Of a stretch of DNA of 32,037 nt, positions 15,413-23,391 are shown one piece after another; position 1 is the stretch's first letter; every line of letters begins with the position of its first letter. Origin of the DNA: Deltaproteobacteria bacterium (lineage in GTDB: Bacteria > Desulfobacterota > Syntrophobacteria > Syntrophobacterales > Syntrophobacteraceae); the NCBI GenBank assembly GCA_021793275.1, contig JAJYTC010000037.1, positions 1 to 32,037 of the forward strand, given 5' to 3'. Under the pieces are notes generated by a model. It was not told the DNA's origin. It ran no database searches and worked only from the letters and a program-made list of their open reading frames with translations. The translations under genes and the position numbers were made by a program.

Positions 15413-18176
15413 CTTTTACCTCCTCGTCTGAAACCGGGGCTGGATTCTTCATGAAAGACAGAATTGAAGGCAGGATGAGCAACGCGGAGAGAAGAACGAG
15501 AATGCTTCCCGACCACGCAACAAATCCCAGGCTGAAAATCCCCGGGTCTTTAGATATCATCAATGCGCCAAAACCTATGGTGGTGGTCAGAGCGGCGAGA
15601 ATGACTCCCTTGCCCGTGCTCAAGGGAAGCTGCCCGCGGCCTTCCCTGCCCTCTCGCCACCTGTAGAGTATAATTACCCCATATTCGACGCCTGCGCCTA
15701 CAACCAGCGGCATGAATATGCTGTTTGCAAGGTTGAAATTGAAGCCGACAACTCCCATTAATCCAACCGTCCAGATCGAGCCGACAATGAGCGGAACAAG
15801 GGAGACAAGCATAAGCCGAGAACTTTTAAATGTTAACAGGAGAAGCAGCGAGACGGCGATCAGGGCGTAAACCGAGGCTTCAGTCGACGCCTTTTTATAG
15901 GCTGAAGAAAATACGTAAAGGTCGATCGGATCTCCTAACACGCCAGGGTTCACCGACTTAATGCTTTTGACGAAGCGTGTCAGTGCTCCTTCCTCCCAGA
16001 TCGATCCCTTGGGATAAACCCTGACGACATACTGCCCGTGCTGGTAAAACTGGTCTCTCCATTGGGCCGGGATATTCCCGATAGTCATCGGGGAGGCCGA
16101 AGAGCCCTCACTTATGATGGACCACTCGTCCACGACGTCTTTTCTGAAACGTTCACGATAGTGCGACAGCCTTTCGGATTCAACCGGCGTATTCTTGCGC
16201 AAAGATAGGAGAATCCTGTCTATAAATGTCCTTACGGCGGTCATCTGTTGGACTTGAGGCCTTGAAGCTCCCCATTTGGAAGCCTGTCCCGGCTGCATCT
16301 TGAAGTTGATTCTCTCTAGAACGTCAATCAATGAGGACTTGTAAGCGGCATCCTCGGCCGGCGACGGATCCGGATCGCTGCCGCTCAAACTGGCAACCGA
16401 CGATTTCATCCTTGGAACTATTTGGGCAATCGACCTCAAAATCGGGACCTTCACTCCCTGGTGGCCGGGAAGAAGGGAGAAGACGTTGTCAACTTCGGAA
16501 ACGGTCGGTAATGCCTTGAATCTTGCAGTCTCTGCTCTGACTTCTTGAGCCGAGTTCGTGATGACGGCCGCTGAAATAATCGAGCGCTTGGAATGTTCCA
16601 CCATGACTTTTTCCCAGTGGACCGACTGGGAGTGTTTGGACTGGAGGCGTATAGGATTCAGATCGAAATGCACATGGGAAGCACTGAGGGAACCCGCGAC
16701 GCTAAGGACCAGGGCCGCGGCGAGGATGGACTGTATACCCCCGGGACTCAGCCGGAGAAGATATCGCTTTTTCCTTTCACCTGCGCATTGCCCGGGGACC
16801 GAGGCGCCGGCGGCCAGATAGCAGCTTATGGCCGGCAAAACCGTGAAATCGGCAAGTATGATAAAAAGGATGCCCATCCCGGTTATCATCCCCAGCTCCA
16901 TCAGTCCCCGGAATCCCGTAAGAATAAAAGGGAGGAAAGAAATTGCAGTGCTCACACCAGCCAGCATTATCCCCGGTCCGGACTTGTCCATGACATTTTT
17001 TACAATTACCGAACGGCTTGCGTCCGAAATACTTCTTTCTTCTTCGAATCTGGCAAACCAGTGAATACCGTAATCGACGCCGAGGCCGCAGAGCATCGGC
17101 GCAAAGACAATCGAAAGTATAGTGAGATGACCGATAAAAATCGCCGTCCACCCGAATGTCCAGCACAGACCGACGATCAGGGACACGGCGATTATAAGCG
17201 GATGGCGAAAACCTCGCAGAAACAGGGCCATTACAAATATGACGCCCAGCAACGATAACCACGTGGCCGTGGTCATATCCGACATCGCGCTGCTCATTTG
17301 ATCGTCATTGAGCGCTTCCTGTCCGGTGACACCCGCTTTTACGTCTCGGAAGCCCGATGCCTGCAGTTCCCGTATGTCCGCGCGCAACCGCTCAAGAGAA
17401 CCCATGGTCTTGCTGACCTGTCCCTGAACTTTGGCGGGCATAACTTCGGCCACCAGCAATTTCTTCTTGCCCTGCCAGAGATAGCCTGCTTTTTTGATGT
17501 CCCACGAGCCGGTTTTGAAAAATGAAGACCACGGAGACACATACTGGGGATTTCCTGCAAGGTATTGGGAAAAACCCTGGAGGACTTTTATGATGAACTC
17601 AAGGTCCATCGGCTTGCTTTTTTGCGTGGATGATTTTTTTTCATCCAGAAAACCGGTGAAAAGCTGGCCGACCATCTTTGAGGCCATTTTTTGGTTTACA
17701 AGCTCCAAAAAATTGAGCAGGTCCGGGTTTTGAGCCAACTTGTGAACCAGTGTGGAGTTGTCCCGGATGGTGTTTCTGACATCCACCAGATCGTGTTTAT
17801 TGAGATAATAGAGGAGCCATTTTTTGAACTCATCCGGGTTTACCCTGTAAAATACGCCTTGAAAATGCTTGGGGTCGGCATGAATCCTGCCAACTATGGC
17901 TTTGAGGAACGCGATGGCCCTGTCCTGAGAAGGGGCCTCAATTACGAGCGTGAATGTGGTTTTACCGTGAAACTCGAATTGGTCCAGCTTTGCTGACTTG
18001 GCTATGAGAGGGAGCTTGGGAGAGATGAGTTGGAGCTGCTCGGTTTGCACTCCAAGCCGGGTGGCCGCCAGCCAGATTGACACGGCTACGCCCAGTAATG
18101 CTACTATCAGAACTAAACGTGGCCTGGGAAGGACCCAGGCCACGAGTTTATTCGTAAAACCTGTTAAAAGCTTCAT
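15399..18176 (-). CDS. RND-superfamily lipid exporter, HpnN/MMPL type
   Basis: This is a 925-residue inner-membrane transporter. Topology: one segment at about 20-40, a large periplasmic loop, five or six segments around 300-460, a second loop (about 490-760) and a final group at about 770-910. Both halves keep the helix with the proton-relay-type acidic residue: GLGVDYGIHWFARF and GAGVEYGVIILYRW. Length and layout fit HpnN, which moves hopanoids to the outer membrane, and MMPL-like exporters in aryl-polyene clusters. AGGATAAGG precedes the start. It sits between a TolC-family gene (70 bases upstream) and the mlaC-like gene (overlapping). No hopanoid synthesis gene such as a squalene-hopene cyclase is in the window, so hopanoid cargo is not supported locally. 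Confidence 0.87.
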   Translation of the reverse strand: MKLLTGFTNKLVAWVLPRPRLVLIVALLGVAVSIWLAATRLGVQTEQLQLISPKLPLIAKSAKLDQFEFHGKTTFTLVIEAPSQDRAIAFLKAIVGRIHADPKHFQGVFYRVNPDEFKKWLLYYLNKHDLVDVRNTIRDNSTLVHKLAQNPDLLNFLELVNQKMASKMVGQLFTGFLDEKKSSTQKSKPMDLEFIIKVLQGFSQYLAGNPQYVSPWSSFFKTGSWDIKKAGYLWQGKKKLLVAEVMPAKVQGQVSKTMGSLERLRADIRELQASGFRDVKAGVTGQEALNDDQMSSAMSDMTTATWLSLLGVIFVMALFLRGFRHPLIIAVSLIVGLCWTFGWTAIFIGHLTILSIVFAPMLCGLGVDYGIHWFARFEEERSISDASRSVIVKNVMDKSGPGIMLAGVSTAISFLPFILTGFRGLMELGMITGMGILFIILADFTVLPAISCYLAAGASVPGQCAGERKKRYLLRLSPGGIQSILAAALVLSVAGSLSASHVHFDLNPIRLQSKHSQSVHWEKVMVEHSKRSIISAAVITNSAQEVRAETARFKALPTVSEVDNVFSLLPGHQGVKVPILRSIAQIVPRMKSSVASLSGSDPDPSPAEDAAYKSSLIDVLERINFKMQPGQASKWGASRPQVQQMTAVRTFIDRILLSLRKNTPVESERLSHYRERFRKDVVDEWSIISEGSSASPMTIGNIPAQWRDQFYQHGQYVVRVYPKGSIWEEGALTRFVKSIKSVNPGVLGDPIDLYVFSSAYKKASTEASVYALIAVSLLLLLTFKSSRLMLVSLVPLIVGSIWTVGLMGVVGFNFNLANSIFMPLVVGAGVEYGVIILYRWREGREGRGQLPLSTGKGVILAALTTTIGFGALMISKDPGIFSLGFVAWSGSILVLLSALLILPSILSFMKNPAPVSDEEVKDVRS

Positions 18177-18246
18177 CCTTATCCTGACAGAAGAGGTCTA
18201 ACCCGGTTCGTCCATATGCCGGCTGAACGTCCTGTAAAGAAGTTTG

Positions 18247-19638
18247 TCAAGGTTTGTAGGTCATCTCGCCGATTGCATACTCCAGATTGGCCAATGCGAT
18301 GTTATAATTGTATAAACATGCAAGGTAGTTCCCCTGATTTTTTCCATATCGATCTATGGCCTCGAACATCTCCCGTGCCGTACCGATTCCCAGATCAAAA
18401 TTGGAGAAGGCCGCAACGATCCACCTGCGTGCGCCGACCACAGACTGCTCATAGTCATTGGAAGCTTTTTCCTGTTCAATGACGTCCTCGTAATCTTTCA
18501 TCACTTCTACAGGAATATTTCTTCGGGCGTAATCTTCGGCATTGAGCATCTTCTGGTATTCCGCCCTTGCCTTGTCGAGCTTTCCCGACTGGATACCGAA
18601 GTCCAGGTGCCATTTCGCCCCGGCATAGAAAAAGGCATAGGAATGATTGAACTGGTCATAGATGTATGTGTTATCAAATTGTTGGCGACCGGGATCGCCG
18701 GCAACCGATGCCATAACGGCGGCGAACAAGGTGGGATACAGGTCGGCATGGGCTGCCTCGGCCAGTTTTTCCTTGGCGGCCACACCTTCCCTGACCTCCA
18801 AAAGTTCGGGTCTTTCTGAAAGGGCGCGCTGTACATATACTCGTAACGGGGCAAGTTTGGCCGAGGTTCGGGGCAGTTCGGTCGCTTTGATCCTGAACTC
18901 CTCGTCTTTGGGCAATCCTATCGCAGCCTTCAGGGCGCCATAGGCGACCTTGGAGCCGGCCTCCGCCTTGGCGGCAAAAGCTTTCACTTCCCCCCGGTAA
19001 GCTTCCACCTGGTAGAGATCACTTGTTTGAACATTTGGCGAGTTCAGTTGGAGCAATCTTTTGATGCGCCTTTCCGCACCGTCAATGTAACTGGTGGCGT
19101 CTCCGGCAGCATCCTTACCCTGTTCGGCTATAAGATAGGCGAAGTACAGTTGCTTTGTTTCCAGAATGATCTTATTGCGTTGCGCTTCCCTGGCGTCTTT
19201 GCTTGCCGCGATTCCAAATCGGGCGGCCTGTTTGCGGTCGGATATCTTGCCGAAAGTGTAAATGGGCTGTGTCAGGAAGAGATCCAGATCGCCGAATATC
19301 CCGATGCTCCATGTTCCGGCGTCATGAGAGACGATTTGTCCGGTTTTAAGGTTAACGGTGGGAAATCTGGCGTTCTCCATGGGGCCGGTTGTTGCGTATA
19401 CGTTGAGCTGCGGCAACCCGCCGCCTTTTGCCTCTTTGTATTCGCTCTTTGCCGCCAGGATATCCTCTTCGGCCATTTTTAATCTCGGGCTGTTCTCGAG
19501 GGCCATCCGGATAAGTTGGTCCAGCGTGAAGACCCTGGCCTTTTCGGCAGCCATGGAGGCTTGGCAGTTCAGCATCGTGATAAGAAGACAAAGAATCACC
19601 GATAAGAAACAGCCCCTGGCAATATCTTTGGGAATCAT
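18247..19638 (-). CDS. TolC-family outer membrane channel protein
   Basis: The 463-residue protein has a signal peptide (MIPKDIARG, core CFLSVILCLLITML, cut after SMA) and the double OEP architecture: FTLDQLIRMALENSPRLKMAEEDILAAKSEY begins the first repeat, and a second comparable helical half follows residue 250 (AYFLIAEQ- and LPKDEE-type spacers, then VAAKEKLAEAAHADLYPTL). ATG at 19638 is chosen because AAGG stands six bases upstream; a GTG at 19644 is less well placed. It is the first gene of the leftward exporter operon. TolC proteins usually need an RND or HlyD partner; here an HpnN/MMPL-type RND follows but no membrane-fusion protein, which is unusual. The N-terminal region is short of periplasmic adaptor signatures. 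Confidence 0.83.
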   Translation of the reverse strand: MIPKDIARGCFLSVILCLLITMLNCQASMAAEKARVFTLDQLIRMALENSPRLKMAEEDILAAKSEYKEAKGGGLPQLNVYATTGPMENARFPTVNLKTGQIVSHDAGTWSIGIFGDLDLFLTQPIYTFGKISDRKQAARFGIAASKDAREAQRNKIILETKQLYFAYLIAEQGKDAAGDATSYIDGAERRIKRLLQLNSPNVQTSDLYQVEAYRGEVKAFAAKAEAGSKVAYGALKAAIGLPKDEEFRIKATELPRTSAKLAPLRVYVQRALSERPELLEVREGVAAKEKLAEAAHADLYPTLFAAVMASVAGDPGRQQFDNTYIYDQFNHSYAFFYAGAKWHLDFGIQSGKLDKARAEYQKMLNAEDYARRNIPVEVMKDYEDVIEQEKASNDYEQSVVGARRWIVAAFSNFDLGIGTAREMFEAIDRYGKNQGNYLACLYNYNIALANLEYAIGEMTYKP

Positions 19639-19847
19639 AAACACCTTCGTAGCTGAAGTTCATCGTACAGAACAGGGATTGTGTGCTGATCTTTATACTG
19701 TAATTTTTCCCCTATTCATAGAATTTAGTGCTCGGCGCAACGTCTTTTCCCTCTCAGCGAATAAATTGACTTTTGCTTTCATCTCTGGTAACCGATTATT
19801 TTCATACTGAAAAATGAACGCCATTCCGTCTCAAGCTGAAATGAATC
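19639..19847. promoter_or_regulatory. Divergent promoter region between tolC-like and hpnK-like genes
   Basis: This 209-base stretch must hold promoters for both directions. Rightward, TTGACT near 19767 is a fair -35, but the downstream -10 is poor. Leftward, TATAAA (read on the minus strand near 19697-19702) is a fair -10 without a clear -35. I cannot pin either down further. The stretch is AT-richer than its flanks. Confidence 0.35.
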
Positions 19848-20732
19848 ATGCGCCGAAGGTTGATTATTAATGCCGACGATCTCGGATTGACCAGGGGAAT
19901 CAATCTGGCCGTATCCGAATGCGCGGATGGTGGTATGCTCCGCAGCGCTACTCTTATGGCCAACGGCCCCGCATTCGATGATGCGGTAAAGATGGTCAGG
20001 GGGCGTGAGGGGTTCGGCACGGGGATTCATTTCGTACTCACTGGTTTGAAACCGGTCGCGCCGGCGCAAAATCTCGACGGACTCGTCGGTCCGGAGGGGT
20101 TATTACCCTCCGGCCCTCTCGGGTTGCTTAGGAAAATCGAGGCGGACAAATCGGTGCGGGACGCTCTCAGAAAGGAGCTTTTTGCCCAGGCTGAAAAGGT
20201 TTTCGATTCGGGGATCACACCGACTCATTTCGACAGCCATAAGCATGTTCATATCATTCCTGCGGTCCTGAACATCATGGTCGAAATAGCGGGTCGCTTT
20301 TCGGTCAATTGGGTACGCGAGCCTTTCGAACCAAATGGTTCGTGGAGATTTTTGCACGATCTGGAAAAGGGTTTCAGGGGCAAATTTTTGAAACAATTGG
20401 CCGGAACGCGGGCAAGCATTCCGGCTCGACCGGTCTTCAGATCGCGAGTACGCAGGGCTGGAATCCAAACTCCGGCCGGAGTATATGGAATTTCCTTCAC
20501 GGGGTTGATGAATGAGGCCATGCTCAGGCGTCTGTGCGGGATGCTCAAACCGGGTTTAAGCGAGTTGATGACCCATCCGGGCATCGTGGACGCTGAGCTT
20601 CTTAGCCTCAAGGGCCGGCTTGTCGAATCAAGGGCTAAGGAAAAAGAGCTTCTCGTTTCCGCTGGAATAAAAGGGGCTTTTGAAGAAAACGACATTATGT
20701 TGAGCCATTTCGGAGAGGTGGAAAATGAGTGA
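19848..20732 (+). CDS. ChbG/HpnK-like (YdjC family) carbohydrate deacetylase
   Basis: The 294-residue metal-dependent deacetylase of the YdjC/ChbG fold has the metal motifs NADDLG near residue 7, THFDSHKHVH in the first half and ELMTHPG near residue 240. Members remove an N-acetyl group from amino sugars; HpnK does so on N-acetylglucosaminyl-bacteriohopanetetrol. The start codon ATG at 19848 has only a weak ribosome site. Its stop overlaps the next gene (8 bases), a membrane glycosyltransferase, so the pair probably adds and then deacetylates a sugar on a lipid carrier or lipid. Without hpnI, hpnJ or a hopanoid cyclase nearby the specific HpnK role is not proven; an aminosugar on another lipid is equally possible. 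Confidence 0.85.
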   Translation: MRRRLIINADDLGLTRGINLAVSECADGGMLRSATLMANGPAFDDAVKMVRGREGFGTGIHFVLTGLKPVAPAQNLDGLVGPEGLLPSGPLGLLRKIEADKSVRDALRKELFAQAEKVFDSGITPTHFDSHKHVHIIPAVLNIMVEIAGRFSVNWVREPFEPNGSWRFLHDLEKGFRGKFLKQLAGTRASIPARPVFRSRVRRAGIQTPAGVYGISFTGLMNEAMLRRLCGMLKPGLSELMTHPGIVDAELLSLKGRLVESRAKEKELLVSAGIKGAFEENDIMLSHFGEVENE

Positions 20733-21729
20733 TCGCAAATTGGAAACGTTGAGTTTTCCGGCTCGTGTCAAAGAGGTCCCGCAGTTGTCTGTGGTAATCC
20801 CCCTTCATAATGAAGCCCCCACTCTGGAGGAACTCTATGAGCGGGTGCGCGCAGCGGTTGAAATGCTCGATTACACGTGGGAACTCGTTCTTGTAAACGA
20901 CGGGAGCACCGATGCCACGCCGCGCATACTTGACTCGCTGTTCGCAAAGGACCCCCGGATCACGGTGGTGCACCTGCGAAGAAACTACGGCCAGACAGCG
21001 GCGTTGATGGCAGGATTCGATCATGCTCGGGGCGAAGTGATTGTCTCGCTCGACGGAGACCTTCAGCACGCTCCGGAAGAAATCCCCGAGTTCGTAAAAA
21101 AAATCGAGGAAGGCTACGACATGGTTTCGGGGTGGAGGACCGCCAGGTCGGATGCTTTTTGGACACGCACTTTTCCATCGCGAATTGCAAACTGGCTTAT
21201 TGGAAAGGTATCCGGAGTAAATGTGCATGATTTCGGGACCACTTTCAAAGCTTACCGTCGTGAAATTCTTGCAGATCTCCACCTCTACGGCGACCTGCAC
21301 CGTTTTGTTCCGGCCTTGATAGCCCTGAACGGCGCTAAGATAATCGAGATTCCCATCAAGGATATGGGCAGAAACAACGGTAAGTCCCACTATGGATTGG
21401 AACGGACTTTCAGGGTGGCCCTCGACCTCTTAACCGTGTGCTTTTTGCGGTGCTACCTCACACGCCCTCTTCACTTTTTCGGCAAAATATTCCTGAGCTG
21501 CTGGGGAATATCTTTCCTGATCGGTCTCTTTTTGGGCTACAGGAAATTTATCGACGGGGTGGCCATCCTCAAGGTGCATGGACTGCTCGCCATATTTGCA
21601 TCGGTCCTGGTGGTCGTAGGAGTCGAGTTCCTGGCAATAGGATTGGTGAGCGAGATGCTGATGCGAATCTATTTCGAATCGCAGGATAAAAAGATCTATT
21701 CGGTGAAAAAAATCCTGCGGATAGAATAA
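20725..21729 (+). CDS. GtrB/DPM1-type polyprenyl-phosphate glycosyltransferase
   Basis: The 334-residue GT2-family enzyme begins LSVVIPLHNEAPTLEEL, has VNDGSTDATP, the metal-binding DGDLQHAPEEIP (DxD type) and the acceptor region HDFGTTFKAYRRE and MGRNNGKSHYGLERTFR. Two C-terminal membrane helices (about 247-270 and 285-310) follow, as in GtrB, ArnC and related enzymes that transfer a sugar to undecaprenyl phosphate. GAGGTGGAAA precedes the start, which lies inside the deacetylase gene. Together they form a two-gene unit for making and trimming a lipid-linked sugar. The sugar (GlcNAc would suit the deacetylase) is inference. A strong hairpin ends the operon five bases after its stop. Confidence 0.87.
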   Translation: MSDRKLETLSFPARVKEVPQLSVVIPLHNEAPTLEELYERVRAAVEMLDYTWELVLVNDGSTDATPRILDSLFAKDPRITVVHLRRNYGQTAALMAGFDHARGEVIVSLDGDLQHAPEEIPEFVKKIEEGYDMVSGWRTARSDAFWTRTFPSRIANWLIGKVSGVNVHDFGTTFKAYRREILADLHLYGDLHRFVPALIALNGAKIIEIPIKDMGRNNGKSHYGLERTFRVALDLLTVCFLRCYLTRPLHFFGKIFLSCWGISFLIGLFLGYRKFIDGVAILKVHGLLAIFASVLVVVGVEFLAIGLVSEMLMRIYFESQDKKIYSVKKILRIE

Positions 21730-21733
21730 GCGT

Positions 21734-21771
21734 GGAAGGCGCCGGACCGTGGTCCGGGCCTTCCTATTTTT
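21734..21771 (+). terminator. Intrinsic terminator after the deacetylase-glycosyltransferase pair
   Basis: GGAAGGC (21734-21740) plus CCGGACC (21742-21748) pair with GGTCCGG (21751-21757) plus GCCTTCC (21758-21764), with one bulged G, followed by TATTTTT. This is a long GC-rich stem with a T-run in the rightward direction. The stop of the leftward unknown gene lies at its edge, so it may also stop the leftward operon. Confidence 0.85.
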
Positions 21772-22168
21772 CAAATGGCTTCAGATGCACGTGTTTAATT
21801 TCCTCGTTAAGAAAAAAGGTGCTTTCCTTTACTTTCTTTTCGAGCATACCGGTTGTAAAAATAATTTTGTTGAGCGCCGCGAAGCTGCTCAGACTCTTTA
21901 CGGCTGCCAGGGTAACAAGAGTGTCCAGGCATAGGGCGTAAACAATTTCGTTTTGATCGTTTAGGGCGATAATGTCTATCGGCCGGTCGGCTATGCGAGG
22001 CGGCATATAGTCGGCAACGGTCTTCAAGCCGGACTTGCCGACCAACCCGTACAGATGGCATTGGAGCGTCCTATGTACGGCCCGTTCGCTTCGAAACGGC
22101 TTTGGAATATCGCCCCACGCTCTTTCGAGCTCCTTTTTCCATAAATCCGGACTACTGCCCTGCTCCAT
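21764..22168 (-). CDS. Small protein of unknown function
   Basis: A 134-residue soluble protein that I do not recognise. The N-terminal part is basic and helical (LWKKELERAWGDIPKPFRSERAVHRTLQCHLYGL). A central stretch RPIDIIALNDQNEIVYALCLDTL looks like paired strands with acidic residues and is faintly reminiscent of PD-(D/E)XK-type folds, but the ExK is absent. A cluster of Lys and Glu follows at the end. It starts 12 bases after the peptidase stop, and has no overlap with the right-hand terminator except at its stop codon. It is the last gene of the leftward efflux operon. Coding likelihood comes from spacing, start and the absence of a competing frame. Confidence 0.7.
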   Translation of the reverse strand: MEQGSSPDLWKKELERAWGDIPKPFRSERAVHRTLQCHLYGLVGKSGLKTVADYMPPRIADRPIDIIALNDQNEIVYALCLDTLVTLAAVKSLSSFAALNKIIFTTGMLEKKVKESTFFLNEEIKHVHLKPFEK

Positions 22169-22180
22169 TGTACCCTCCGC

Positions 22181-23371
22181 TCAGATGATCACCAATTCTT
22201 CGGTGGCCTCGTTTAGAGATTCGAGTCCGCCGCTTGTGACAAGATAGGTATTTTCAAGTCCGGCGATTCCCAGGTCCGGAATTACTATCTTCGGTTCGAA
22301 GGCGAAAACCATTCCTTCCTCAAGCTCCAGTTTCTGTCGCTCGGCAAGGAAGGGGAACTCGTCGGCCTCGACCCCTACCCCATGCCCGACGAAAGTAATC
22401 CTCGGGTCCGTGTGGCCCATGAACCATCTGGCCCATCCGGCTTCTTTCGCCCATTGCCATACGGCGTCATGGAGTTCGCCGGTTACGGCCCCCGGGCGCG
22501 CAAGGGGCTTCAAACGGCCGTGCACCGACCGCACGAATTCATAAGCTTCGACGAGCCTCGGTGGAGGCGGGCCGATGCAGAAATTCCTGGTTTGGTCGTT
22601 TGCATACCCATTCCAGACAACCGTCGCATCGACGCTCACAATCTCTCCGGGCAGGATTTTCTTGTGCCCGGCGCCCTGGCTGAATGCGGGCGAGATGCCC
22701 AAACCGCCGGTAGGGGCATCGGTGTAAGAGGGTACTGCGGCATGGGGACCCGAGAGGATATGCCCGAAAACCATCTCCATGTTGAAAGCTCTGCAACGAA
22801 GCATCCCGTAATTGCCCGCCTTGCGCGAGACGCTTTCCAACTCGGCGCACAGTTCTAGTTCGCTGATCCCCGGCTTGAGCAACACGGGGACCGATTCGGC
22901 CAGGAGCTTCGAAATGGAGGCTGCCTTCTTAAGCATTTGAATTTCCCACGTTGATTTTATCATGCGCACCCGGCGTATGAGGCCGCTTATGTCAACGATC
23001 CGCTGTTTCGGGAAAATCTTTTTGCTGTAAAGTGAAAAGGTATTTACCGGAATCACGTCCAGTTCAAACCCGAGGGTTTCCGGTTCGCCGCCGCACGCTT
23101 CACGGACGCTTTGAGCGAGTTCGCCCAGACTTTTAATGCCAATTACGGGTCGAACGGGCGAGAAGTCCTCGGTCCGCTCGATGTTGCGGCGCACGAGCAA
23201 AACCGGTTCGCCCGAGGAGGGCACAATGAGATGAGAATCCTGGACCGTGCCCGTGAAATAGAACAGGTCCGCATTTTGCCGTATTATTGCGGCATCGACA
23301 CCGTTTTGCTGCAGGAGCGCCTGCAGCATGATAAGCCTGTTTGCAATCTCGCTCGCCGGTACTTTTTCCAA
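22181..23371 (-). CDS. M24-family Xaa-Pro aminopeptidase-like protein
   Basis: The 396-residue protein has the creatinase N-terminal domain (residues 1-150, with YFTGTVQDSHLIVPSSG) and the pita-bread metallopeptidase domain. The metal ligands are all visible: two Asp in VSVDATVVWNGYANDQTR, His in FVGHGVGVEADEFP, Glu in VFAFEPKIV and Glu in AGLENTYLV. It would cleave an N-terminal residue before Pro, or act on a dipeptide, in the cytosol. It begins 20 bases after the emrB stop, so it belongs to the efflux operon; the reason for that pairing is not known. Which substrate class within M24 cannot be told. Confidence 0.87.
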   Translation of the reverse strand: MEKVPASEIANRLIMLQALLQQNGVDAAIIRQNADLFYFTGTVQDSHLIVPSSGEPVLLVRRNIERTEDFSPVRPVIGIKSLGELAQSVREACGGEPETLGFELDVIPVNTFSLYSKKIFPKQRIVDISGLIRRVRMIKSTWEIQMLKKAASISKLLAESVPVLLKPGISELELCAELESVSRKAGNYGMLRCRAFNMEMVFGHILSGPHAAVPSYTDAPTGGLGISPAFSQGAGHKKILPGEIVSVDATVVWNGYANDQTRNFCIGPPPPRLVEAYEFVRSVHGRLKPLARPGAVTGELHDAVWQWAKEAGWARWFMGHTDPRITFVGHGVGVEADEFPFLAERQKLELEEGMVFAFEPKIVIPDLGIAGLENTYLVTSGGLESLNEATEELVII

Positions 23372-23391
23372 TTATTTACCTCCGCGCCGCT

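Noticed and set aside
15399-20732. Hopanoid biosynthesis cluster
   Set aside because: HpnN-, HpnM- and HpnK-like proteins are present, but no squalene-hopene cyclase, hpnH, hpnG, hpnI or hpnJ is seen here; the family names reflect fold, not proven substrate.
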